A program made the translations under genes and the position numbers. From Nymphalis io (lineage: Eukaryota > Arthropoda > Insecta > Lepidoptera > Nymphalidae), in the NCBI RefSeq assembly GCF_905147045.1, contig NC_065903.1, positions 12,772,001 through 12,836,000 on the forward strand: DNA of 64,000 nucleotides, written 5' to 3'. Positions 36,604 to 47,280 of this stretch are shown piece after piece. Every line of letters begins with the position of its first letter. Positions within the stretch are counted from its first letter, which is position 1. The notes below the pieces were generated by a model that saw only the letters and a program-made list of their open reading frames with translations, had not been told where the DNA came from and did not search any database.

Positions 36604-36700
36604 TTACTTACTTTTTTTCAGTTTTCAGTTGGCTAATCTCTCTTGCGATTGGCCGCCGTGGCAGAAATCGGTCTGGAGGACATTATTATTATTATTATAT
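36604..36700 (+). mobile_element. SINE E 3' end
   Basis: GTTGGCTAATCTCTCTTGCG, GCCGCCGTGGCAGAAATCGG and TCTGGAGGACATTATTATTA match the 3' end of family E; compare 58130-58215. It ends in an ATT microsatellite tail. Confidence 0.65.
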
Positions 36701-37385
36701 ACTAAAATATTATAAGTCTACTCTTAGTGACTTTTAAGTTATACGCGGGTGAAATAGTTGAAAATAAATCCTAATAATATTTTTGCAACATTGTACACAA
36801 TACTTTTTGTAACAAAAAGGTTAATAAAACTCTCGATATGTAGATCAATTAGAAGATAAAAGAATTTGTAGAAGAAATAAATGTGACAAGATAGCTTACT
36901 AGCCTCGACCCGCGCCTGTATTTGCTCTCCGCTCGGAACAGCGCCATGAAAGCCGGCCCACAATGGAGCGACTGTCGCGTCACACGATGTTTCCGCTCGT
37001 TACGGCTTCTCGGACGCAAACACCGAGATAAATCTTCTTTATTGCGAACTCAGCCTCACTCGCTACCAAAATATGTTGTATTGTGCGCCCTCACTGACGA
37101 GCGCGACTAGCGAAAAAGGCGTCGGTTGATAAAAGAATAAAACTTCCATGAAAGTTTGTTGCTCGCTTTTATTCAATGAATATATTATACATCCATACAT
37201 TTCTACCCGTCATGAAAAAAGGTCTTCGTGTGATTTACTAGTTCAACGATGATATTTGAAAGGGGAAAATAGAAATAATGAATAGTTTGGTTAGTCCAAT
37301 GTATCTCTACTGTTGAAGACTTTCTGTATTAAATGTTTGTTTGCCTTTAAAGCTTTATTTAAAATAAGTAACGGATGTCCATGTC
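36701..37385. other. GC-rich patch upstream of the zeste-like gene
   Basis: Positions 36895-37115 are GC-rich and could hold the minus-strand promoter and first exon. A minus-strand ATG at 36948 is followed by 16 open codons (MALFRAESKYRRGSRL) and a CTA|GTAAGC donor. Linking this to exon A is speculation. Confidence 0.25.
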
Positions 37386-37684
37386 TTACTGGTGGTAGAG
37401 CTTTGTGCAAGCTCGTCTGGGTAGGTACCACACACTCATCAGATATTCTACCGCAAAACAACAGTACTTGGTATTGTTGTGTTCCGGTTTGAAGGGTGAG
37501 TGAGCTAGTGTAATTACAGGCACAAGGGAGATAACATCTTAGTTAGTTAGTCCCAAGGTTGGTGGTGCATTGGTGATGTAAGCGATGGTTAACATTTCTT
37601 ATAATGCCAATGTCTATGGGCGTTGGTAACCACATACCATCAGGTGGACCATATGCTCGTCCGCCTTCCTATTTTATAAAAAAA
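37386..37684 (+). mobile_element. Family C element, near full length
   Basis: It runs from CTTACTGGTGGTAGAGCTTT through AGATATTCTACCGCAAAACA, TTGTGTTCCGGTTTGAAGGG and ATACCATCAGGTGGACCATA to a short A-run. It forms an inverted pair with 37970-38270. Confidence 0.85.
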
Positions 37685-37969
37685 ATGAACTTAAGTAAAA
37701 AAATATTGTAGTTAATTCTGCTTAGGGATATTATACACTAACATAATATTCTTCATTCATCATTTTAAATTTAAGGATTAAAATATTAGTGGTGATTTAT
37801 TTAATATAAAACACTAATGTCACCTCGTTGAAGGATAGCGTGAGTCTCATCATTATTTTAATGATAAATCTTTTCTATGTATTTATTGTTTAAATTTAAT
37901 TCCATTTTTGAAAGCAGAAAAGAAAATTCACTATAAGTAAACCTCGTATAGTATATATTTCAGTACATA

Positions 37970-38270
37970 TTTTTTTTTTTTTTTTAATAGAATAGGAAGG
38001 CGGACGAGCATATGGGCCACCTGATGGTAAGTGGTCACCAACGCTCTTAGACATTAGCATTGTAAGAAATGTCAACCATCGCTTACATATCCAATGCGCC
38101 ACCAACCTTGGGAACTAAGATTTTATGTCCCTTGTGCCTGTAATTACACTGGCTCACTCACCCTTCAAACCGGAACACAACAATATCAAGTATTGCTGTT
38201 TTGCGGTAGAATATCTGATGAGTGGGTGGTACCTACCCAGACGAGCTTGCACAAAGCCCTACCACCAGTA
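37970..38270 (-). mobile_element. Family C element, near full length
   Basis: A T-run at 37970 (A tail in minus sense) is followed by AGGAAGGCGGACGAGCATAT, CCACCTGATGGTAAGTGGTC, GGAACTAAGATTTTATGTCC and ACAAAGCCCTACCACCAG. The small open frames across it are by-products. Confidence 0.88.
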
Positions 38271-38627
38271 ATATTGTATACATAGGCAATTTTATCTACA
38301 AAATAATTAATTAACGTAGTTCCGCGAGCCCTATTTAACTTGGTATTTTGTAATATAACATGCGCCTCCATCAAATAGTCTTTGTACATAACATAACATG
38401 TAAAACCTTTTCGAAAAACATGTACATGACAATTTTGTTATCTTTTGTTACCCTTTAGTTTTAAATAAGAAAAATATGCGGATAGCATTCAATAACAAAT
38501 GAAGCCCCGCTTCTGGTACTGAATAAAAATATTTCGTGTGACATTTTGTAGAATACTGGAAAGTGCGAACGGTAGGCTTTTATGTCGAACGTTTTATTGT
38601 TAAATTGTTTGTATACTATATATAATA

Positions 38628-38630
<3 letters not shown>

Positions 38631-38686
<56 letters not shown>
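38631..38686. repeat. (AT)28 microsatellite
   Basis: An uninterrupted AT dinucleotide run of about 56 bp. Confidence 0.95.
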
Positions 38687-38688
<2 letters not shown>

Positions 38689-40082
38689 CTCCAAATTTTC
38701 TGTGCCTTTCGGTGACCACTTTATCAATCATCACCTTGCACAGCGCACCTAGCGGCGGAAAATTAATAAATATATATTTTTTCCATATTTATGTTAGGAA
38801 GATAATCAAACAAGTGCGTAGCCTGCAGTGCTATTGTATAAGAACTCACTTCATTAACCCCTGAAATATTCACAGACTATGGTGATATACTATTTTGATG
38901 CGTGTACACACTTGAAATATTGTAATTGTTATGGTCAATGTCGTTTATCACTCTCTTACATTTCACGACCAATTCCTGCATATAGATTGCAGTGCGCAAA
39001 GTGCCCAGCAAAGAATGTATGTATTTGTACAGTGGCTCATTTACTCTTTTTGGAAAAATAATATTAATAAGTGGGTGGTACCATAAACTAATTAGTTTTT
39101 CTACTTTTATGCACAAAATATTAATATTACTTCCGAAAAAATCACTTATTTAAAATAAGATCAGTAAAGCACAATGGAGAAATAATTAATTATATAATGA
39201 ATAACAAACGTGTAATTTAATTGATAAAAAATATTAACAACTTGGTCGTTTACCTTTAAGGGTTCCTTTCGCTAGAATCTCGGAATGTGATGGATTTGAA
39301 TGAACTTATGGTAACTTTAATTTCTATACCCAAAATGTTTTCAGACTACTTATACACGAAGACCAAGAGACACAGGACAACATATATAAATGATAAAGAG
39401 TGCAGCTCACAGCGAGCCCCATAGCTAAGGAAGTAGGTGACCGGTTCAGTGGAGCGTGTCATCGTGTATCAGCGCCGCGTCGACGTGACGGCGTCCTATT
39501 TACTCCACACTATGGCCCACTGAGCTCTCAAGTGATCTGAACTAATTAATGAGGGCAGTAAATACAGGTGGCTGATGTAAGCCGCCCCCTATCATTCCTC
39601 CCCTCGGTCCTTCTTCCCGTGGACATCCTCTTCGTGAGTCTAAAAGGTTTTATTAATGACATATGTGCAGGTAAAAGTGCTTGTAATAATTATGGAATCT
39701 ATATATGTATGAAATAAAATATTAATAATAGTATGAAAATAAAAAACGTTCTTATGCATACATTAGTTTAACCTTTATATTGAACGATACTTTCACAAAT
39801 ATTACACATTTATATAAAATAAAACTTCAATATTTTTTTCTAATCTGTGGATACTCGAAGAGGAGTGGAAAAAATTGAATTACTGCTCCTTCCCTCAGAC
39901 CGGCACCAAGAATAACAACACGAGACACGCTGTAACTTCGTGCTCGTTATGAGTGGCGCAGACCTGATTTACTCTCAGTGGGGAGCTCTTTTAGAATAGA
40001 TTTAAATATTTCTAAGTTTCCATATTGAATAAATATATTGGACTTTTGGCGTAACAAATATTAAAATAACATCGTCAATGTG

Positions 40083-40240
40083 CTCCAAGATGCTATATCC
40101 CTTGTGTCTGTAATTACACTTGCTCTCGCACCCACAACCCAAACTAGAACGCACTAACTTCAAGCATTTCTGTTCGTCGATATAGTGATTATGACTGATC
40201 ACCTAGGCAGTCCCGTTGCACGATGCACCCTCTACTATCA
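40083..40240 (-). mobile_element. Decayed family C element
   Basis: TATATCCCTTGTGTCTGTAA, TTACACTTGCTCTCGCACCC and a worn GATCACCTAGGCAG end follow family C in minus orientation. Another family C part lies in plus orientation 140 bp away. Confidence 0.45.
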
Positions 40241-40380
40241 CTGGTAACTAAGCCTTACAAGCGATCATTATTACCGGTTCTAACGAAAAATCGTCAGGTG
40301 GTAGGTGAAGCTTCAGCTACTGTAAAGTCTAAGCAATTTATCGGATTTTAAAAAAATAGGTTGAATTCGTATCCGTTACA

Positions 40381-40552
40381 GTGAGTGAGCCAGTGTAAAT
40401 ACAAGGGTACTCAGTTCCCAAGTTTGGTGGCGTATTGGCAATGTAAGGAATGGTTATTATTTCTTACATCGCCAATATCTACCGGAGGTGGTGACCACTT
40501 ACCATCAGTTGTTCCATTTGCTTGTCCGCCTCCCGATAACCTAAAAAAAATA
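40381..40552 (+). mobile_element. Family C element, 5'-truncated
   Basis: GTGAGTGAGCCAGTGTAAAT, AGTTCCCAAGTTTGGTGGCG, TTTCTTACATCGCCAATATC and GACCACTTACCATCAGTTG end in GTCCGCCTCCCGATAACC and an A-run. Confidence 0.75.
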
Positions 40553-40858
40553 TCTCTCTTGTTAAAAGTTTTCCATCATATAATTGATAATTTAAAAAAC
40601 CCGTTTCGTTTGCTCATTGCTTTTAAAGATTTATTTTACGGTACAAACATTGCTTACATTTAACATAAAAGTGTAGTGACGTAATAATATTGTTCAACAT
40701 AATTAGAGGCAGCTCCCGGTCGCGCTTACAAGAGAGTTTTGTTCTGTAAGTCCTCACAACATTATTGCATGTGTTGCGGTGTTGAAGTATGTGTACGAGT
40801 GTTTATACAACCTCTACTTTTACTTTTACTAATTTTAAATTGAATATAATTCTATGTA

Positions 40859-40979
40859 AAATTCTACCAACCCGCATTGGAGCAGCGTGGTGGAATAAGC
40901 TCCAAACCTTCTCCTCAAAAGGGAGAGGAGGCCTTAGCCCAGCAGTGGGACATTAACAGGCTGTTACTGTACTGTTACT
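40859..40979 (+). mobile_element. SINE A 3' part, young copy
   Basis: CAACCCGCATTGGAGCAGCG, TGGTGGAATAAGCTCCAAAC and TTAGCCCAGCAGTGGGACAT end in ACAGGCTGTTACTGTACTG. It matches the family consensus closely but is 5'-truncated. Confidence 0.82.
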
Positions 40980-41089
40980 ATGTAAAATTGTATTTTAAGT
41001 AAAAAAAAATCCCTTTCTCAAGCAAAGCGTTTTGATCAAGATGCTCTAGTGAGGGCTGTTGGTTAGAAATTTGAAATAGTTTCATCCAG

Positions 41090-41150
41090 CACATGCTCGC
41101 CCGAATTCGAAACCGCGGTCTTCGGTTAAAATCCATGAGCCTAATTGAAG
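41090..41150 (-). mobile_element. Decayed SINE A head
   Basis: GCACATGCTCGCCCGAATTC then CGGTCTTCGGTTAAAATCCA resembles the family A head in minus orientation. Confidence 0.35.
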
Positions 41151-43850
41151 AGAATTAACATGTTGGTATTAACATGAAGGTAAAAATAAAAACATACATA
41201 ATTTGGATCAATAGCGTGACTTCCTTCTAGGGCCTCGGAGGGTCCTCTGCGAATTAGCGCACAATTGTTCATCACAACGTCAAATAAATTCAATTTTTTC
41301 TCACTTGAGATATTTACAATAGAGTATAATTTTGTATGATGATTATAATAAAAATTGTAATGAGATTAATGTTCTCCCAGCTCCACGCTAATGAGGAACG
41401 TGATCGTTTCACATAAATATAATAATACTATGTTAAAAAAAACTGACTCCAAAGTGTGATAGATCTTGGCAAGCTTTAAACTACCCCTGAAATTTTAATA
41501 CCCAACGCAAAAAATAATCGTTCGGTTGACGTGGTAAGGAACTATTCACCCAAATCTCATGCAGATGCCTTTGTATAAGAGTGTGGTGTTTTTCTCAAGG
41601 ACTTTTTTATTAGATTTTCATCAAAATGTGGGAGCACTTTTTTAAATGTGTTCTGCTTACAGGGCAGAGATTATTTCGCAAATTTCACGAAGCATACACT
41701 ATTTAATTGCTCATTAAGCTAATCCATTTCAACCAATTAAAGGTTGTCAAAGGTTACATTATCTGTCAGATTTATTTCTATTACCTATCATTACAAAGAT
41801 GTCAAGATTGAACAAAATTAATGATCTAGTTAAGTCGCATATTTCAACGGTCTAGCAAAACGGCTCTTTGTTATCGAGTTTAGTGAATCTAGAAAGTTCT
41901 CAATGAATTAGCTTGTCGAGTTTAGTGGCGGTCGGGGACGACGGTGGTAGGGAGGCGAGAGACGTCCTTAGAGTAAAGGGTAATCAGACAAGTAATCGCG
42001 GCACAAGCTCTTGTCTAGACCATTTACACCTAGAAATATAATTCTGTTACCCGAATACGTCACGGTCAAGTATTATTCACATAATAAAAATGTTACAGAC
42101 GATGTCGTTTCAAGAGATTAAACGGCTTGAAATTTTAATAATATACTTAATATACTTTGAAAATGTGATGTCATTCAAAATCAAAGTCAAAAATATAATT
42201 TATACGCGCACTTTGGAATCGTATTGTTACAAGTTAAATTAAATATAAATTCATCGGTTAATGTGTGTTATGCGGAGACGTGAACAAAACCAAACAATTG
42301 TGAAACGAGGTAAAGCGACGGCTATTATTATAGATTAAAATAAAACGAAAATGATGTAGAAATATTTCGAATAAAAGTAAATGTATTTATTAAAAGAGAA
42401 AGATATTGCGGGTAAGGCTATCGAGTGTTTTCAAACTGGACTACGTTTTAATATAAAGGTTCTGTGCTATTTTCGGGTAACCTTCACGAAAACTAAGCTC
42501 TGAAATGTAAAGGTGGATGTAAAGTAGGGCACCGGAGTTCGGGCCGCGTGGGCCCGGTTGGCGCTCAGGCGCTGCGGAGAGAACGCTTATTTTATTTTTA
42601 TAAAATGTAACTCGCGCTCAGCAGCGCTGGAAACTTGTCTTTTTACTCTGAACAACACTTTAAGATAAAACCTTTTAACTCGACTGCAGATTTTACAAAC
42701 GTATAAATGTTTTACTAGAATCCATGAAATAGTTTTTAAAGCAACATTCACACACTTGATGTTTGTTATGTGCTGCACCTACGACATCGAACCTACGACC
42801 GTTGACGTCGAATGAAATAATATAAAATTAGACAATCGTCTAACGACCTTGATGACGTGTGCCTAACTCAGTTCATAAGCATTGCCTACCTAAAGTATTT
42901 TGATTATGTTGTAGAAGCGTTCCGCAAAATCCTGTTCTCTTTGATTATTTTCATTTTTCTGGTTCGAGTGTGTTATTCATCATATTTTTCGTCTTCTTCT
43001 TATGGGGTAATAAATTATCTTGTTTATTGTTACCGAGTATTTACTAATATTATTAATATCGTAGTGAAAACAATAACGTTATTTTGTACGCACTCATTTC
43101 GTATCTCATTCGGGAAATGAATGTTGAAACGCGACGGCGGTGTTACGTTATATTGATGCGTGTTCCTGATTATTATAATCAATGTCGTGTAATATTTCTA
43201 TTCTGATATTATTGACGATCGCGTTCTGCGGTTAGTTTCGAGCTTAGTCTCTAATTCTAGTTTCATTAATGAATAATTTGTCAGTTATTTTTGCGGTGAA
43301 AAGTCTTTCAGGTACTATAGCTTCCCAATTGTGTTAATTAAGTTATTTTATTTTGTCTTTTCTAGTTAACCTTTGCAAGCTTAGAACTTTTTAGCACTGA
43401 TTTTATTAATGTTCATATAATAATAATGTTGTTTATGGACCTACAACTAAGTAATCTGTAATTGTAGTAACAGTGGGGCGTAAACGACCCCTTGGCCATA
43501 TGCGAGTTAAATATTAATAATAAGAGTAATTTCTTTATAAATATAGCAAGTAATGTATGCATTTTACTTGTTAGTTTTAATGGCGTTAGTTTTGACTTCC
43601 GTAGAGCGGTAACGGCTGCTCGCAAGTTGAACTTCCCGACGTTACCTCTCTTGAATATATTATTATTAACACAGAAAATGTTCTCTTCATTATTAAATCT
43701 ATTTAATATAAAATAGCAATATTTTTTTTAATTTAATTCTGTAAAGTAATAAAAATGCTCAAGCAATTTGGACAAATTCATCGCTTTACATATTGAAGTT
43801 ATAAACGGCTACCTCATAATACAACAAACTACAAAATATTTAAAAAATCT

Positions 43851-43923
43851 TGATTCCGGCCAGGATCGAACTGGCGGCCTTCTGCGTGTAAAGCAGATGT
43901 GATAACCACTACACCACGGAACC
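43851..43923 (-). tRNA. tRNA-Val (anticodon TAC)
   Basis: The reverse strand folds as a 73-nt cloverleaf. The acceptor stem GGTTCCG pairs with CGGAATC (one G-T pair) and the discriminator is A. The D arm is GTGTAGTGGTTATCAC. The anticodon stem TCTGC/GCAGA encloses loop TTTACAC with anticodon TAC. The T arm is GCCAG-TTCGATC-CTGGC. A and B box sequences are intact, and a T6 run a few bases beyond the 3' end suits RNA polymerase III termination. There is no intron or encoded CCA. Unlike the tRNA-headed SINEs in the window, both halves pair fully and no SINE body follows, so this looks like a functional valine tRNA gene. Confidence 0.93.
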
Positions 43924-44978
43924 GTATTACTACAAATTAGAAAAGTCTGTTTATATGAACACAAACGAACACAAACTAGTGAAAGTAGATATTTTTTTAT
44001 TTATGACATTGTTTTCTTGAACTTAGATTACGAAGTCAGTCGTATGTAACTTACTTTTTCGCGAATAATTTTTTACTTTAATGTAACATTTTGGACGCGA
44101 TAAGAACAAAATGTCGAGGTCGAGGTGACTACTTATGGGATAGGATAGTATATCAAGAATCATTCAGAGTGATTGTGTCTTAAAATATAAAGGAGTAATA
44201 AATATATTATTTCTTAGTAAGCTTTCGTAATAATTTTAATTATCGTATTATGTCTTCAAGCTATAAAATTTTTGAAAAATAATCCTCTTCATCGATATCA
44301 AATACTTTCGACTCATGTTTAACACACATACATACATAGTTATTATTATAATTACAGTGTGAGATTGTGTGTGGAGAATCTGCCACAAATCAAAGTTTGT
44401 AGCAAACTTGATTATCAATGCAATGATAGCAAAGAAAATGGATGATATGGATGTTGCTCGCGATACGGTGCGAACCCCGCCCACCGGAGATTTGGCAACA
44501 TTTGCATAGCCTTATATTATTTAAAGTCAAAACCTTACAGAAGAAAGAAAATAGTGGTTTAAGAAATCGAGTGGGCTCTCAAAGATAGTAATTACCGTTA
44601 ACAACTAATAAAATTGTAGGTTTATTTGAAACGGCCTGGAGACGTTCTGTTATTTACTACTAGAAAAATGGCTCTCTGTTGTTTTATATTTATTATAATT
44701 TGTTTTGTGTTAACTCTCCGAACTTGTTTAGTTATTAGTTTTTATTTGTCACGTTTTTATTTACTATTTGTGTTGTGGACTGTGGTAATGGTGGTTATAT
44801 TCTGTTGGGCAACGTTCGTAAAAAATAAACATTATTGGGCTACATATTAAGTAAGTCTTGTAGCTGCAGTACAGTACAAATACAATGTACTATTATGAGT
44901 GTAAATACCTGCGTTTCATTTAGATTTATAACTTTTACGATATTTTAATTCACTATAAATTTTTAATTAGCCTTTATG
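43924..44978. other. Nothing recognised
   Basis: A 74-codon hydrophobic frame at 44626-44850 (FIFIIICFVLTLRTCLVI) reads like translated AT-rich DNA; no match or context supports it. Confidence 0.3.
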
Positions 44979-45193
44979 TTTTTTTTTACAGAATAGGTAT
45001 GTAGGCCACCTGATGGTAAGTGGTCACCAACGCCCATAGACATTGTAAGAAATGTTAACCATCTATTCGGAACTATGATGTTATGTCCCTTGAGCCTATA
45101 ATTAACCTGTCAAACCGGAACACAACAATTCCAAGTACTGCTGTTTTGCGGTAGAATATCTGATGAGTGGGTGGTACCTACGCAGACGAGCTT
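44979..45193 (-). mobile_element. Family C element, 5'-truncated
   Basis: A T-run, then GAATAGGTATGTAGGCCACC, TGATGGTAAGTGGTCACCAA, TCAAACCGGAACACAACAAT and GAGTGGGTGGTACCTACG. It ends abruptly at GACGAGCTT, where RTE sequence begins. Confidence 0.8.
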
Positions 45194-46206
45194 CAATCAA
45201 CAGCCAATCGTTGTCCACTGCTGAACATAGGCCTCTCCCAAGGTGCGCCAAAGCTCCCTGTCCTCCGCCTTCCGCATCCAGTTGGTGCCCGCCACCTTCT
45301 TAAGGTCGTCGGTCCACCTGGCTGGAGGACGCCCTACGCTGCGCTTGCCGATTCGCGGTCTCCACTCTAGGACTCGTCTGCTCCAACGGCCATCGGTCCT
45401 ACGACATACGTGACCAGCCCACTGCCACTTCAGCTAATTTTGCAAGCTATGTCGGTGACTCCGGTTCTTTTCCGGATAATCTCATTTCTGATCTTATTTT
45501 TCAAAGATACTCCGAGCATAGCTCGCTCCATAGCACGCTGAGCGACTTTGAATTTGTGGACTAGTCCCGCAGTTAGTGTCCACGTTTCGGCACCGTATGT
45601 CATGGCAGGTAAGACGCATTGGTTGAAGACTTTCATCTTCAAACATTGCGGTATAGACGACTTGAGGACTTGACGAAGGTTGCCAAATGCTGCCCATCCC
45701 AAGCGAATGCTTCGATCGGCTTCCTTCTCGAAGTTGTTCCTACCGACTTGTATTATCTGTCCTAGGTAGGTATATTCACTAACAACTTCGAGAGGTTTCC
45801 CCTCGACGTATATCGGTCCCGGCACGACATGCCTATTGAACATGACCTTGGTCTTGTCCAAGTTTATACCGAGACCGACACACCGGGAAGACTCGCCTAG
45901 GTTACGCAGCATTTCGGTGAGTTGTTCCAGCGACTCTGCTATGATGACGATATCGTCGGCAAATCGAAGGTGTGAGATGTACTCGCCGTTTACATTGACT
46001 CCATACCTAGTCCAATCCAGCGTTTTGAAAACGTCTTCCAACGCGTTGGTGAACAGTTTCGGGGATATTACATCCCCCTGTCTCACCCCTCTGCGCAGTC
46101 TTACCGCCTTCGTCTTACAGTCCTGGATGTGGACAGTCATTATAGCGGCGTTGTACAGACATCTCAGTACCTCGATATATCTCCAATCGATATGACATCT
46201 CTGCAA
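45194..46206 (-). mobile_element. RTE-clade LINE, 5'-truncated, frameshifted
   Basis: The frame 46206-45430 gives 258 codons of RTE reverse transcriptase: GVRQGDVISPKLF (motif B) near residues 40-52, LRFADDIVII with the catalytic FADD at 82-85, LGINLDKTKVMF, then YTYLGQII and CVLPAMTYGAETWTLT, a typical RTE thumb. The first catalytic Asp (motif A) and the endonuclease lie upstream and are lost. The frame ends in a stop at 45430, but the next 235 bp encode the usual RTE C-terminus (KWQWAGHVCRRTDG, GRPPARWTDDLKKV) in another frame, so a small indel caused the stop. Because it is 5'-truncated, the first Met is not a true start. Confidence 0.88.
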
Positions 46207-46208
46207 TA

Positions 46209-46350
46209 ATAATATATATATATTTTAATTTTAAATAAATATATATATATATATAGACATATATATTATAATATATATATATATATATAATTTATTATTT
46301 AAAAAATGTATATATATATATATATATATACATTTTTTAAATAATAAATT
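46209..46350. repeat. AT-rich tract with a perfect 62-bp palindrome
   Basis: Runs of TA lead to a palindrome at 46289-46350: 20-bp arms (AATTTATTATTTAAAAAATG and its complement) around (TA)11. It abuts the truncated 5' end of the RTE element. It could be a small fold-back element or an expanded AT hairpin. Confidence 0.85.
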
Positions 46351-47280
46351 AATAATATTATTATGCCAAATGGTGGGTATTTCACTCAAATAAAATACAC
46401 CTTTAAATGATCAAATATTTTTAACTCATTAAATACGTTTAACTAGTAATATAAACGTCTATGATTGAACCAGACCATTAAATTTAATGAAAGCTAACTT
46501 TACTCAATAACCATTTGAATCGGAATATATAACTGTTGGTTTATTTATACTGTAATAAGAAAGTGGAAAGGCACGAACTATTAATTAATTAAAAAATATT
46601 ACTAATGGCTTGTGAAAAATCATCAGCACTTAAGGATGAATAAATGCAATGATCGAGACACCCTTATCTTGTGTAACTTGCACTCACTATTGAAGGGCTT
46701 ATAATTGCGTTGGATTGCTTAGCTCTTGTAAATATATTTTCCTAAGTAATTTAAGCCTATTAACTGTTAAATTTGAAGCTAAAAATGTAGCTTTTTCTTG
46801 CAATATTTATATACCGAGAAATACTTCGATTTTATGCAACGTAACAACTATTGCGGTGCAACAAATTTCATCGCTTTTTTAATTGAAAACGAAATAGTTT
46901 CATATAAGTGAAAAGCGGACGATCGTGTCAATATATATCTCTCTAAAAAAATATAAAATTGATCAATAACTTTTTCGGCAGGAACGAGTGCAGGAGGATC
47001 TAAAAAATTAAAACGTTTCATCATTGTTATTTGGTATTTCTTAGTGGCAAGTCATACCTCCCCAGCCATAACCATAATGTGGTTTATGAAATCATTGCGG
47101 GCCTTTTCGGGTACAGCAAAATAGTACAAGTTCAAAATTATACTAATTATATTTTTATTATTACATTATGTATATTAAGTAAAATATTGTTACGTTTATG
47201 AATTTAACAGAAAATTGGTCTAAGTGTTTTTTGTTCAGGAGTTTTGGTGTCAAATATGAATTTCACTCTGGTCGAACTGT

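Larger units (their letters stand above)
38687..43850. other. Gene-poor DNA between repeats
   Basis: Outside the listed SINE and family C parts no gene is recognised. Short GC-rich patches occur at 39400-39610, 41925-41990 and 42525-42580. Confidence 0.3.

Noticed and set aside
38631..38686. AT run considered as an origin or matrix attachment site
   Set aside because: A plain dinucleotide microsatellite explains it; no further motif supports a function.
44626..44850. Small membrane protein
   Set aside because: Hydrophobic codons follow from T-rich DNA; no start context, homologue or neighbouring exon supports it.
45836..46195. Plus-strand 119-codon frame
   Set aside because: Antisense of the RTE reverse transcriptase, which has clear catalytic motifs on the other strand.
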